64,000 nt of DNA, taken from positions 210,128 to 274,127 of the forward strand of contig NZ_FRCN01000005.1 of assembly GCF_900142925.1 (NCBI RefSeq). Direction: 5' to 3'. The notes beneath the pieces were generated by a model. That model was not told the origin of the DNA, did no database searches, and saw only the letters and a list, made by a program, of their open reading frames with translations. The stretch is from Chitinophaga sp. CF418. GTDB lineage: Bacteria > Bacteroidota > Bacteroidia > Chitinophagales > Chitinophagaceae. Numbering within the stretch: the stretch's first letter is position 1; every line of letters begins with the position of its first letter. Below, in pieces: positions 9,061 through 18,115 of the stretch. A program made the position numbers and the translations under genes.

Positions 9061-9690
9061 ATGAAAGAGCAGAAAAATCATATTAAGGACTTACTTCTCC
9101 TCACGGCAGAAGTGATGTTCGCGGAAAATGGTTACGAGGGAACCACCGTAAGAGATATCGCTGCCAAAGCAGGGGTCAATCCAGCCCTCATCTATTATCA
9201 TTTTGAGTCCAAAGAGCATCTGTACAAATCTATTTTTGAACTGAGATTTCGCCTGCTGACAGACAGGCTCAGCGTATTGCGGGTAAATACAACAGCTGGC
9301 AGCTTTGAAAAGTTGCTTAGTTACATAACAGTTTACATTGCCGGTATCAGGGACAATTTTTATTTCTACCGTATTCTGAACAGTGAGATATTTTCCTTCC
9401 GGAACCACTCCTTCAAGATGGCAATCCTGGACTATGCCAAAGCAAGCAGCAATATATTCAGGGAGGTAATAAAAGATGGTATTGTCAGCAATGAATTCCG
9501 CAACATTGACGCAGACCTTTTTTTGATGACATTATTCCATCTGTTGCATCAGATCATTGGCAGATCGCCACTTGCAAGCGAACTGCTCAACCTGGAAGAG
9601 ATAACAGAAGAAAAGATTGCTGACCGCATTAAAAACTTCATCAGTCATCAACTCTGTTCGCCCCGTACTTCCTTGTCACAACAGCCATAA
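9061..9690 (+). CDS. TetR-family repressor of the adjoining efflux operon
   Basis: 209 residues. The N-terminal TetR helix-turn-helix spans about residues 9-55 (AEVMFAENGYEGTTVRDIAA, then VNPALIYYHFESKEHLYK). The rest is an all-helical ligand-binding domain. It is the first gene of a run with tolC-like, hlyD-like and MFS genes (17-base gap to the next start), so autoregulation of the whole efflux operon by a toxic ligand is the likely design (inference). A -7-like CCTTTG lies about 20 bases upstream of the ATG. Confidence 0.9.
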   Translation: MKEQKNHIKDLLLLTAEVMFAENGYEGTTVRDIAAKAGVNPALIYYHFESKEHLYKSIFELRFRLLTDRLSVLRVNTTAGSFEKLLSYITVYIAGIRDNFYFYRILNSEIFSFRNHSFKMAILDYAKASSNIFREVIKDGIVSNEFRNIDADLFLMTLFHLLHQIIGRSPLASELLNLEEITEEKIADRIKNFISHQLCSPRTSLSQQP

Positions 9691-9707
9691 TAAAAGCATC
9701 AATTACC

Positions 9708-11033
9708 ATGAAAAGTATAATTAAACAAGTGCTTACGTTCCTGCCGGCGGTTCTTCTGTCTTTACCTTTATTTGCACAGGACTCCGTCTATAAAGTCTCT
9801 TTGCGCGATGTATTGGAACTGGCAAAGCAAAAAAACAGGCAGATCAATATTGCACAAACGGAACAAGACGCAGTGGATGCAGATCTGAGGGATGCACAAC
9901 TCAGCAAACTTCCGCTGGTAAACATAAACAGCAGTTACCAGCGATTCAGTAAAGTTACCCTTTACGACGGCGGACTGTCCGACGGACATAGCATCAAGCG
10001 CCCTCCAACTCCAAACAGCGCAGCCCTCGGAGTGGAATCTGCTGTCACCATATTTGCCGGGGGCAGACAGAATGCTGCAATCAGGGAACAACAGATCAGA
10101 AAAGACCTTGCCTCCCTGAATACACTCGACCTGTCCGGTAATATATTCCTCCAGGCCATATCAGCTTATCTTAACATCATCCGTTTGCAGGAACAGGATA
10201 CTGTTATCATTGAACAGATAAAACGTGCAGAAACACGTGTTAAAAATATAGAAACACTCTTCCGCAACCAGAAAGTAACAAGAAGTGACCTGTTAAGAGC
10301 ACAGCTCATCCTGGACAATCAGCGACTCAGCCGTGAACAGAATGAAAACGATCTTGCCATTGCTATCTCCAGGCTGGATGTATTACTGGACCTGCCGCGG
10401 CATACACAAATTATTCCAACGGATACGGTTAATGGCGAAAAGCCGGGAACTGCCTCACTCAGAGATCTTGTCAACAGCGCCCGGGAAACCTCCTATGCAA
10501 TACTGAGATCTCAACAGCAGCTGAAATTGCAGGAAAACAGGATCAAAGCTATCAAAGGTGCTTATCTGCCTACTCTGCAGTTATATTCCGCCTACGGCGT
10601 GAACTATCCCAATAACCTTGTGTTTCCACCGGTAGATCAGGCATATTCAGTCGGATTTATAGGTGTAAAGGCACAATATAGCCTCTCTTCATTATATCAT
10701 AATAAGAACAAGGAAAAAGCCGCAAAGCTTCGTCTGAATGCATTACAGACCCAGGAATCAGCTATCAGGGATGATGTAGACCAGGAAGCCAACGCGCTTT
10801 ATATCAAATACGGTGAATCGCTTAACAGGATAACTGTTGCCGAATCATCTATAGAACAAGCCAGCGCCAACTACAGGATCGTCAGTGCCAAGTACTTCAA
10901 TCAGCTCGCATTGCTGACAGACCTGCTGGACGCAGACAATCTGTACCTGGAATCAAAATATAATCTTATTAAATCCCAGACAGACGCACTGGCCTTTTAC
11001 TACAGATTGCTGTACACAAGCGGTAAGCTCTGA
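9708..11033 (+). CDS. TolC-family outer-membrane efflux protein
   Basis: 441 residues, with a signal peptide (1-24, ending LPLFAQ) and two outer-membrane efflux protein repeats of long helices (for example LRDVLELAKQKNRQINIAQ and the region around IEQASANYRIVSAKYFNQ). TolC-like trimers form the outer-membrane and periplasmic channel of tripartite pumps. It lies between the TetR repressor and the HlyD-type adaptor, which gives the usual complete set with the MFS pump. Length is normal for the family. Confidence 0.92.
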   Translation: MKSIIKQVLTFLPAVLLSLPLFAQDSVYKVSLRDVLELAKQKNRQINIAQTEQDAVDADLRDAQLSKLPLVNINSSYQRFSKVTLYDGGLSDGHSIKRPPTPNSAALGVESAVTIFAGGRQNAAIREQQIRKDLASLNTLDLSGNIFLQAISAYLNIIRLQEQDTVIIEQIKRAETRVKNIETLFRNQKVTRSDLLRAQLILDNQRLSREQNENDLAIAISRLDVLLDLPRHTQIIPTDTVNGEKPGTASLRDLVNSARETSYAILRSQQQLKLQENRIKAIKGAYLPTLQLYSAYGVNYPNNLVFPPVDQAYSVGFIGVKAQYSLSSLYHNKNKEKAAKLRLNALQTQESAIRDDVDQEANALYIKYGESLNRITVAESSIEQASANYRIVSAKYFNQLALLTDLLDADNLYLESKYNLIKSQTDALAFYYRLLYTSGKL

Positions 11034-11069
11034 TCAGCATCCTTTACTCATTCTTAAACCTTTTACTAT

Positions 11070-12113
11070 ATGTCACAGGCAACCAATAAAACCAGCTCCC
11101 GCATCAGCCAGATGATAATGACCAGCATAGCACTCATCATTATTCTCATCGCCCTTATCTACTTCTATAAAATGTTCAACAGAACACGGCATTTTGAAGA
11201 AACCAACGATGCACAGGTAGAAGCATATATCAACCCGGTGTCAGCAAGAGCAGCAGGTTACATTCAGCAGATATTGTTTGAAGAGAACCAATGGGTAAAC
11301 AAGGGTGACACCCTGGTGATCCTGGACGACAGGGAATACAGGAACAAGGTACAGGAAGCCGAAGCCGCCTTACAGGATTCATACGCGCAACAGCTTGTAC
11401 TGGATGCCAGTATCTCGGCGGCGCAATCAGGTACTTATATCAACAAAGATCAGATCTCTTCTGCACAGGCCAGACTATGGCAACAGCAGCAGGATATCAA
11501 AAGATATGAGAACCTGGTGAAGGAAGAAGCAGCTACCGGACAGGAATACGAACAGGTAAAGGCACGGTATGATGTGGCAATGAGTGAATTCAACGCTGCC
11601 AACAATACCCTCAAAACCAGCTATTCAAAAATCGATGAACTGAAAAGCAGAAAAAGCCTGCTGGCTGCAGACCGGAAAAGAAAAGAAACACAACTGGACT
11701 TTGCCCGCATCAATCTTGGATATACAGTGATCACTGCTCCATATAGCGGACGCCTGGGTAGAAAAGTGATACAGGAAGGACAGCAGATCCAGGCCGGGCA
11801 GCCACTGGTTTCTATCGTAAATGAAAACAGCAAGTGGATCACCGCCAATTTTAAGGAAACACAGCTATCAGCCATGCGTGAAGGTAAATCCGTGGATATA
11901 CAGATTGACGCCATTCCTGGCAGGGTGTTCAAAGGAAGGATAACATCTGTCTCCCCCAGTACCGGCGCTAAATTTTCGCTGTTACCTCCCGATAATTCAA
12001 CGGGCAACTTCGTAAAGATCACTCAACGCATCCCTGTAAAAATAGCATTTACTGATACCTCCCTTGCCGATGTTAAAGTTGGTATGAATGCAGTCATTAT
12101 CGTTAAAAAATAG
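11070..12113 (+). CDS. HlyD/EmrA-family membrane-fusion adaptor
   Basis: 347 residues. One N-terminal membrane helix (about 15-35) is followed by a barrel-sandwich hybrid (SARAAGYIQQILFEENQWV, then GDTLVILDD), a long alpha-hairpin coiled coil (about 90-205) and a second half-lipoyl motif (TAPYSGRLGR), then beta-barrel segments. This order is that of EmrA-type adaptors, which link an inner-membrane MFS pump with TolC. It is 36 bases after the TolC-like gene and its stop lies 4 bases before the pump start. Confidence 0.92.
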   Translation: MSQATNKTSSRISQMIMTSIALIIILIALIYFYKMFNRTRHFEETNDAQVEAYINPVSARAAGYIQQILFEENQWVNKGDTLVILDDREYRNKVQEAEAALQDSYAQQLVLDASISAAQSGTYINKDQISSAQARLWQQQQDIKRYENLVKEEAATGQEYEQVKARYDVAMSEFNAANNTLKTSYSKIDELKSRKSLLAADRKRKETQLDFARINLGYTVITAPYSGRLGRKVIQEGQQIQAGQPLVSIVNENSKWITANFKETQLSAMREGKSVDIQIDAIPGRVFKGRITSVSPSTGAKFSLLPPDNSTGNFVKITQRIPVKIAFTDTSLADVKVGMNAVIIVKK

Positions 12114-12117
12114 CATC

Positions 12118-13716
12118 ATGAACGCACCGGACTTTTTCAAACCTTGGGTAAAAAACAGAAAAGGGATTCTCTGGATAGGCCTCTTCCTCGTTCTTCTCTC
12201 TGGCATTGTCCAATTCGGGCTCTATGCCCTTAACCAGAACTATGTGATAAGTCACTTCGGTGCGCAGCCGGAAGACGTCAGCCTGTCCCTGCAGCTGACC
12301 TATGTAGGCATTCTGGCCATTCTACCCATTCAGTTCAGGTTTCTGCGTTACTTTGAAAGAAGGTCCTATATGATCTTCATTATCATTGCCGGTATGCTGC
12401 TCAGCATAGCCAGTATGTACACAACAGATATCTTTGTCTTTATGGGCCTGCGGCTGATGACAGGTATTGTAGTGGCCTGTATAGCAGGGTCGGTTCTGAC
12501 GTTGTATTTTGCCAGCCTCCCTCCTGCCAAAGCTACTGCGATCGGTTCCACCATATTTTATACCACTATCCTGGCCAATTCGTTCATAATAGGCATATTG
12601 AGCGCCTGGGTCACGGACAATTATGACTGGCCTAATATCTACAAATACCTGATAGCCTTCCAGGTCTTTGCCCTTCTCATTGTGCTGCTGCTGCTGAAGC
12701 CCGCAAGCGGGATGAAAAGATACCCGCTGTATCAGATAGACTGGTTCGGATTTGTGACGATGCTATCTACCGGTATCAGCCTGGCATATACTTTTATCTA
12801 TGGACCTAAATACTACTGGTTTACAGACCAGCGTATAATGTTGTCAGCCTTCATCGCGGTGATAAGCATCGGGATACTGTATTACCGCCAGACAACGCTG
12901 AAAAGGCCATATCTCCATCCGGCAGTACTTAAATCAAAACAGTTCATTACCGGTCTCCTTTTACTGGTAGTGTACTTTGGTGCAAAAGATAGCATTAACC
13001 TGATCTACGGATATTGTGCAACTGTTCTGAAATGGGACACTTATAAAATTATGTGGCTGGCAGCGTTTAACTTTTCAGCTGTACTCATCTCCACGATCGT
13101 AGCAATATTGATGCTTAGCAGGAAAGTTCCTTTCCGTGTGCTGTTTATCCTGGGATTAACTTCCCTGGCTATTTATCACATCTGGATGTATTTCACCTTT
13201 ACTCCGGATATAACATTCTCAGATCTCAGCTGGCCGGTCTTCTTCCAGGGAGCGGCGTCAGGTTTCCTTTTTGTGCCAGTCATTGTTTACACCGTATCCG
13301 GCTTACCGGCGTTTACAGGGTTTACCGGCATCAGCCTTGCTACGATATCAAGGTTTATCACCGGCTTGAATAGCACCGCCGGATTTTACACGCTGCAGTT
13401 GTACTTTAACCAGTTGAACAGGGAAAAATTCCTGCGTAACATTACCGATATGAATGACAACTTTTCACAAAGGTTCAATCAGTTTGTACAATTGTTCCGC
13501 TCCAAAGGCTTCAGTGCAGATCAGGCAAATGCCCTGGCCCATACCAATATCAACAGAGCGCTTATAGTACAGTCCCAGTTAATGACAAATATGTATGTAT
13601 TCAAGCTCATGTTCGTTGTTTCGGTAACGGTATTGCTACTCCTGATAATCGGGCCATACGTTAGTAAAGCCTTCCGTTCCCTGATCCATCTTAAAAACGT
13701 GCCCGCCTTAAAGTGA
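12118..13716 (+). CDS. MFS drug efflux pump (DHA2/EmrB-like)
   Basis: 532 residues from the ATG at 12118 (MNAPDFFKPWVKNRKG). An earlier in-frame ATG at 12088 would overlap the adaptor gene by 26 bases and adds a non-hydrophobic leader, so it is not preferred. The protein is highly hydrophobic with about 14 membrane segments, as in the 14-TM DHA2 branch of drug:proton antiporters. With the TolC- and HlyD-like proteins it should form an EmrAB-TolC type pump across both membranes. Substrates cannot be told from sequence. Confidence 0.88.
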   Translation: MNAPDFFKPWVKNRKGILWIGLFLVLLSGIVQFGLYALNQNYVISHFGAQPEDVSLSLQLTYVGILAILPIQFRFLRYFERRSYMIFIIIAGMLLSIASMYTTDIFVFMGLRLMTGIVVACIAGSVLTLYFASLPPAKATAIGSTIFYTTILANSFIIGILSAWVTDNYDWPNIYKYLIAFQVFALLIVLLLLKPASGMKRYPLYQIDWFGFVTMLSTGISLAYTFIYGPKYYWFTDQRIMLSAFIAVISIGILYYRQTTLKRPYLHPAVLKSKQFITGLLLLVVYFGAKDSINLIYGYCATVLKWDTYKIMWLAAFNFSAVLISTIVAILMLSRKVPFRVLFILGLTSLAIYHIWMYFTFTPDITFSDLSWPVFFQGAASGFLFVPVIVYTVSGLPAFTGFTGISLATISRFITGLNSTAGFYTLQLYFNQLNREKFLRNITDMNDNFSQRFNQFVQLFRSKGFSADQANALAHTNINRALIVQSQLMTNMYVFKLMFVVSVTVLLLLIIGPYVSKAFRSLIHLKNVPALK

Positions 13717-13810
13717 GCACCGGAATATATCGGGGGAAATATTTCTTAATCCAGAACAAGATTTTCAGCTACAATAACATCGATCTTTAGTTCCTCAAAT
13801 TATTAACACC

Positions 13811-14245
13811 ATGAATACCAATACCATTAACTTTTCACAGCTGTTTCTGAGGCTTGCTTTCGCCGTAACGCTCTTATCCGCTGTAGCAGACAGACTGGGA
13901 ATATGGGGACCTCCGGGAGCACCGAATGTAGCCTGGGGCGATTGGGAGCATTTCCTGGCCTATTCCAACAAACTAAACTTTTATGTATCTCCTCAGGTTG
14001 GCAACATCCTGGCGATCCTGGCAACAGCGCTGGAGGTTATCTTTGCTGTGATGTTCCTGATTGGATATAAGATCAAACTGGCATCATGGGGTACATGCCT
14101 GTTAATGGTAATCTTTGCATTAAGCATGACTGTTGCAATGGGTGTTAAACCACCACTTTCCTATTCCGTATGGACATCAGCAGGAGCAGCTGCATTGCTG
14201 GGATCCATCAATAAATACAAATGGAGCATTGATAATCTGAAATAA
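13811..14245 (+). CDS. DoxX-family membrane protein
   Basis: 144 residues with four hydrophobic segments, an N-terminal FLRLAFAVTLLSAVADRLG signature and the DoxX-type turn after the first helix. DoxX-like proteins are small inner-membrane proteins; some are tied to thiol or quinone redox stress, but no reaction can be assigned here. It is a single-gene unit ending at the terminator at 14271-14311. Confidence 0.8.
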   Translation: MNTNTINFSQLFLRLAFAVTLLSAVADRLGIWGPPGAPNVAWGDWEHFLAYSNKLNFYVSPQVGNILAILATALEVIFAVMFLIGYKIKLASWGTCLLMVIFALSMTVAMGVKPPLSYSVWTSAGAAALLGSINKYKWSIDNLK

Positions 14246-14270
14246 CCGGATAATTCTCTTGTTTAGTTAC

Positions 14271-14311
14271 AGCCTGCCTTATGCTGCTATAGTATCAGGG
14301 CAGGCTTTTTT
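14271..14311 (+). terminator. Intrinsic terminator after the DoxX gene
   Basis: AGCCTGCC (14271-14278) pairs with GGCAGGCT (14299-14306), followed by TTTTTT. It lies 25 bases after the stop codon. Confidence 0.85.
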
Positions 14312-14437
14312 GCTTAATACATTGTCCCTGATATCATCCACCGTCTTCCTCCGGCCTGCCAGGCAAAATCCTCCTAAAATCCTTCCACTGTTTTTTGTTA
14401 AAAATGAAAATAGTCCTGCTTTTTTTCAGAATATTTC

Positions 14438-14468
14438 TATATTTGCGTAACCAGTTACATAATTAACT
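14438..14468 (+). promoter_or_regulatory. -7 box plus overlapping palindromes, probable MarR operator
   Basis: TATATTTG (14438-14445) is an exact TAnnTTTG -7 box. Immediately after it come two interlocking dyads: GTAAC-CA-GTTAC (14447-14458) and AGTTA-CATAAT-TAACT (14453-14468). They would cover the transcription start of the MarR-GNAT gene 18 bases downstream. Dyads of this size are typical of MarR operators, so autorepression is likely (inference). Confidence 0.6.
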
Positions 14469-14485
14469 ACATAAACCGTCTTACC

Positions 14486-15436
14486 ATGAGCTTTTTTGAT
14501 ACTGTGGGCAAGTTTGCCGTAGGGAGCAGGCTGCGCTTATTAACGGAAAAAATAACGGAAGATGCCGCTCAGATCTACAATATGTATGGCATAGATATGA
14601 ACCCGAAATGGTTTCCTGTATTCTATGTACTGTCGCGGGGCGAAGCGATGACCATCACCGCTATTGCCAAAGAGATCGGACACTCCCACCCCTCTGTGAG
14701 TAAAATCATTAGTGAGATGGTGGAGAAGGGCCTGGTGAGAGAGAAAAAAGATAAAACAGATGGGCGCAGAAACATGGTTAGTCTTTCTGCCAAAGGCAAA
14801 GAGATCACCGGTAAAATAGAGGAACAATATACTGATGTCAGAAACGCCATAGAAGCCATTTCTGCCAATACCAGGCACGACCTGTGGAAAGCCATTGCAG
14901 AATGGGAATTCCTGCTGGAAGAGAAGAGCCTTCTGCGCTGGGTGCAGGAACAGAAAAAAGAAAGAGAGAGCCGGAAGGTGAAGATCGTCGATTATACACC
15001 GGCCTATCAGCAGGCATTCAAAGACCTGAATGTGGAATGGATCTCTACCTATTTCAAGATGGAAGAAGCTGATTATAAAGCCCTCGACAATCCGCAGGGA
15101 TACATACTGGACAACGGCGGACATATCCTTATTGCTTTGTATAATGATGTGCCTATGGGTGTATGCGCTCTCATTAAAATGAAAGACGCTGAATACGACT
15201 ACGAGCTGGCTAAAATGGCCGTATCTCCTGCTGCTCAGGGTAAAAGCATCGGCTGGCTGCTGGGCAGCGCTATACTTGAAAAAGCGAGATCATTGGGCGC
15301 AAAGAAAATATACCTGGAAAGCAATACGGTTCTGAAACCTGCTATTAATCTGTATTATAAATTAGGGTTTGAAAAGATAGTGGGACATCCTTCGCCGTAC
15401 GAACGGTGTAATATACAGATGGAACGGGTGTTGTGA
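14486..15436 (+). CDS. MarR-GNAT fusion: helix-turn-helix regulator with acetyltransferase domain
   Basis: 316 residues. Residues 1-150 are a MarR winged helix (ITAIAKEIGHSHPSVSKII and the wing region DKTDGRRNMVSL). Residues about 160-316 are a GNAT N-acetyltransferase with the acetyl-CoA loop AAQGKSIGWLLG and the late motif INLYYKLGFEKI. Such bifunctional proteins are a known family; the acetylated substrate is unknown. It has its own promoter and probable operator at 14438-14468. The next gene begins 41 bases later in the same direction and may be co-transcribed. Confidence 0.92.
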   Translation: MSFFDTVGKFAVGSRLRLLTEKITEDAAQIYNMYGIDMNPKWFPVFYVLSRGEAMTITAIAKEIGHSHPSVSKIISEMVEKGLVREKKDKTDGRRNMVSLSAKGKEITGKIEEQYTDVRNAIEAISANTRHDLWKAIAEWEFLLEEKSLLRWVQEQKKERESRKVKIVDYTPAYQQAFKDLNVEWISTYFKMEEADYKALDNPQGYILDNGGHILIALYNDVPMGVCALIKMKDAEYDYELAKMAVSPAAQGKSIGWLLGSAILEKARSLGAKKIYLESNTVLKPAINLYYKLGFEKIVGHPSPYERCNIQMERVL

Positions 15437-15477
15437 ATATAATTTGTAGTTTCCCGTGTATCTCGTATTTTTCCTCC

Positions 15478-16548
15478 ATGCAACGTAACAGAATCCTACT
15501 CTATGGAGCCAATGGTTATACCGGGGAACTGATCGCCCGGTATGCTGGTCAATACGGCTTAACACCTATCCTTGCCGGCAGGAAAAAAACTGCCATTGAG
15601 GCCCTTGCAAAAGAACTTAACCTGGATTTCCGCATTATCGAACTGGATGACAGTGCCGGCTTAAGAGCCGCCCTGGAAGATATATCATTGGTTATACAAG
15701 CCGCAGGCCCTTATCATATCACCGCTCAGCCGATGATAGATGCCTGCCTGGCAACCAATACACATTACATTGACCTGAATGGCGACCTCGATGTATTTGA
15801 GTTACTGCAGGGTTATGATCAGCAGGCCAAAGCGAAAGATATTATGATATTGCCCGGCGCTGGTTTTGACGTGGTACCGACAGACTGCCTGGCATTATCC
15901 TTAAAACAGCAGTTGCCGGATGCAGACCATCTCACAATCGCCTTCGCTGTTATCGGTAGTGCCTTGTCACGGGGTACTTCCATCAGCACCTTACATAAAC
16001 TGGGTACTCCCGGCGCCATCCGCAAAAACGGGCAGATCGCATATGAACCCATGGGGAAAAAAGGAATGTCTGTCAAATTTCCCGGTCATAAAGATCCTGT
16101 CTTTGTCATGAGTATTCCATGGGGAGATATCAGTACGGCTTACTTCTCCACAGGCATTCCCAACATCACTACATACACTGCAATAAATAAAGGGGCCTGG
16201 TACTTCCTGAAAGCCCAGCCTTTATTCAACTGGCTGTTAAAAACCTCCTTTCTGCGAGGCATCATCCTGAGCATCTTTAAAATGCAATCTGCCGGCCCAA
16301 ATCAGGCAGTACGCGATAAAGCAGTCAGTCATATCTGGGGAAAGGTCACAAATGCAAAAGGAGCCACTGTGGAAGCCAATATGGAGACACCGGAGGCATA
16401 TTCCCTGACTGCCTATGCAATACTCATTATTTCGAAGAAAATTATAAACGGAGAATATAAGCCTGGCTACCAAACGCCTGCCAGTGCTTATGGGCCTGAT
16501 CTGATTATGGAAATTCCCGGTGTAAAACGGGAGATAACACGTAAATAA
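15478..16548 (+). CDS. Saccharopine-dehydrogenase-like NAD(P)-binding oxidoreductase
   Basis: 356 residues from the ATG at 15478. A GTG at 15433 is in frame but overlaps the previous gene and adds residues before the fold. The Rossmann loop is G10-A-N-G13-Y-T-G16, followed by ARYAGQYGLTPILAGR. The family includes saccharopine dehydrogenase and trans-acting enoyl reductases. The rest matches the general family layout (IQAAGPYHITAQPMIDACL, then GDLDVFELL). A true lysine-pathway role is unlikely. It ends at a strong bidirectional terminator. Confidence 0.85.
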   Translation: MQRNRILLYGANGYTGELIARYAGQYGLTPILAGRKKTAIEALAKELNLDFRIIELDDSAGLRAALEDISLVIQAAGPYHITAQPMIDACLATNTHYIDLNGDLDVFELLQGYDQQAKAKDIMILPGAGFDVVPTDCLALSLKQQLPDADHLTIAFAVIGSALSRGTSISTLHKLGTPGAIRKNGQIAYEPMGKKGMSVKFPGHKDPVFVMSIPWGDISTAYFSTGIPNITTYTAINKGAWYFLKAQPLFNWLLKTSFLRGIILSIFKMQSAGPNQAVRDKAVSHIWGKVTNAKGATVEANMETPEAYSLTAYAILIISKKIINGEYKPGYQTPASAYGPDLIMEIPGVKREITRK

Positions 16549-16552
16549 AAAA

Positions 16553-16584
16553 GGGTGTATCAGATTTTTGATACACCCTTTTTT
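16553..16584. terminator. Bidirectional intrinsic terminator
   Basis: GGGTGTATCA (16553-16562) and TGATACACCC (16569-16578) form a perfect 10-bp stem flanked by A6 and T6, working for the plus-strand reductase and possibly for the convergent DUF3570 operon. Confidence 0.9.
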
Positions 16585-16661
16585 ATGGTACAAAATCAAG
16601 GCCTGTCATCGTTTGGGAAGCTCCCCGAGCCTTCATTTTTTTCCAATATATCCTCCAGACA

Positions 16662-17849
16662 TTATTTAAACTTCAGGTTCAGCGATACTATATTTGAACT
16701 CATGTTTATGTTCTTCACGTAATGTCCGTAGCGCAATTCAATCATATTAAAATGCTGCATTCCCAGCACTCCCCGCGGCGGCGCCAAACGGATACCAGCC
16801 CCTACAAAATTGCTGCTAAACTTTGAAAGATCATAGTTGCTCGTATAATACTGATCGCCACTGGTATGTTGCTGATAAGGAGCAAAATATTTTACCGCCG
16901 ACTGCGTGTAATACCTGTAAAAAGGACTCACTGACACAAATGGCGTGATCTTTACCGGCACTTCTATGTTAGCAGTATGCGAAGTCAGCCCCCAGTCATC
17001 GGTGTAGAAGCGATAGTAAGTCTTTATGATAAACCTGTCTCCAAGGAAATAGTTGGCCCTGAAACCCAGTGGTAACTTCAGCCGGCTATCCGGCAGCGTC
17101 TCCTGATGTACCGATCCGTCAGTAAAATATACCCGATAAAAAGGCAGTCCCAGATAACCCGACTGACTAACCAGGTCGGCCAGTAACGTAACCTGCAGAC
17201 GTTGATTGATTATCTGCGAATAAGACAAAGATGCCGCATAGGTATTTCTGTTGGCCGTGGGATAGTTCTTATCCTCTTCACCGCCCGGCCGCAATTCTAC
17301 AGGGGCAATCAGTTTTACCCTGTCCAGGTAAGTTTGAAGCTTTGCTGAAAACTCCCCGTTCCTGTTCCTTGTTTTCTTTGCAAAGCTGACGTTGGCACCG
17401 AACGACTTGTAGTCAAACTCAGTTGAAGCAGACACCCCTATTCCGAAGGTAGTTCCTTTCTTCTCATTCTCTACACTCCAGGTCAATGATGGATAGATCC
17501 TGGTATCAGCATGAGATGCCGATGAATTAGCTTTCAGATCAATCTTGTCTGAAGATGCCGAAGTATAATTATCCAGGCCGATCTCTATATCAAAAGTATG
17601 CTTACGGTTTTTCCTGTCATACTTAAACAACCTTACATCAAATACATTCGCAATATCTGTCAGCTTTTGAGAACCAATACCTCCTGTGACAGCTGCGTTT
17701 TCACCATTCTGGTGATAATAGCTCGATACCAGATTGATTTCCTCTACCTTTAATTTTCTGCTCTCATACCCCGTGCTGTCTTTTACCTCCTGCGCATTGG
17801 CGCGCAGAATACCGAGGATGGCAGCCGCTGTAAAAAAAATCCGTTTCAT
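16662..17849 (-). CDS. DUF3570 beta-barrel-like protein
   Basis: 395 residues. A signal peptide (about 1-19, ending RANAQ) is followed by alternating beta strands with many aromatic residues, ending in a beta signal (IVSLNLKFK). This fits DUF3570 proteins, probable outer-membrane barrels of unknown function. Fourth gene of a thioredoxin-ApbE-DUF4266-DUF3570 operon: its start is 29 bases after the DUF4266 stop. DUF3570 and DUF4266 occur together in many Gram-negative genomes (established association as I recall it). It may be the outer-membrane partner of an extracytoplasmic redox system (inference). Confidence 0.85.
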   Translation of the reverse strand: MKRIFFTAAAILGILRANAQEVKDSTGYESRKLKVEEINLVSSYYHQNGENAAVTGGIGSQKLTDIANVFDVRLFKYDRKNRKHTFDIEIGLDNYTSASSDKIDLKANSSASHADTRIYPSLTWSVENEKKGTTFGIGVSASTEFDYKSFGANVSFAKKTRNRNGEFSAKLQTYLDRVKLIAPVELRPGGEEDKNYPTANRNTYAASLSYSQIINQRLQVTLLADLVSQSGYLGLPFYRVYFTDGSVHQETLPDSRLKLPLGFRANYFLGDRFIIKTYYRFYTDDWGLTSHTANIEVPVKITPFVSVSPFYRYYTQSAVKYFAPYQQHTSGDQYYTSNYDLSKFSSNFVGAGIRLAPPRGVLGMQHFNMIELRYGHYVKNINMSSNIVSLNLKFK

Positions 17850-17878
17850 AGATACATTGTTTCATTACTCCTGAAAAA

Positions 17879-18115
17879 TTAATTGCACCCGCATCCACCG
17901 CCACTCTTTCCGGCATTCGCGCCAGATGAGCCCTCCCGGTAGGATTGAAAGTTCAGTTCCGTTTTCTCCACTTTACGGTTACCTAATACCATTTCGGAGT
18001 CGTTTAACCTGTTCTTCTGATATTCCTTCACTGTTGTACAGGAAGTAATGGTGAGTGCGGCCACAATAATTCCCAGTGCAATTCCTGCAGAAAAGCCTCC
18101 CCTGTTTGCCCTCAT
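17879..18115 (-). CDS. DUF4266 small lipoprotein with GGGCGCN tail
   Basis: 78 residues. The N-terminus is hydrophobic with lipobox ITSC at Cys26, so the mature lipoprotein has about 53 residues. Next come TTVKEYQKNRLND and the DUF4266-type core (ETELNF-like, here VEKTELNFQSYREGSSGAN), then a Gly-rich end, SGGGCGCN, with two cysteines (75, 77). The segment E61-G-S-S64-G-A-N67 resembles the ApbE flavinylation motif D-x-x-(S/T)-G-A-(S/T), with Ser64 as possible acceptor (inference). The stop-start overlap with ApbE (4 bases) implies translational coupling. Function unproven. Confidence 0.85.
   Translation of the reverse strand: MRANRGGFSAGIALGIIVAALTITSCTTVKEYQKNRLNDSEMVLGNRKVEKTELNFQSYREGSSGANAGKSGGGCGCN

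Noticed and set aside
14540..15124. 194-codon minus-strand frame
   Set aside because: Antisense shadow of the MarR-GNAT fusion.
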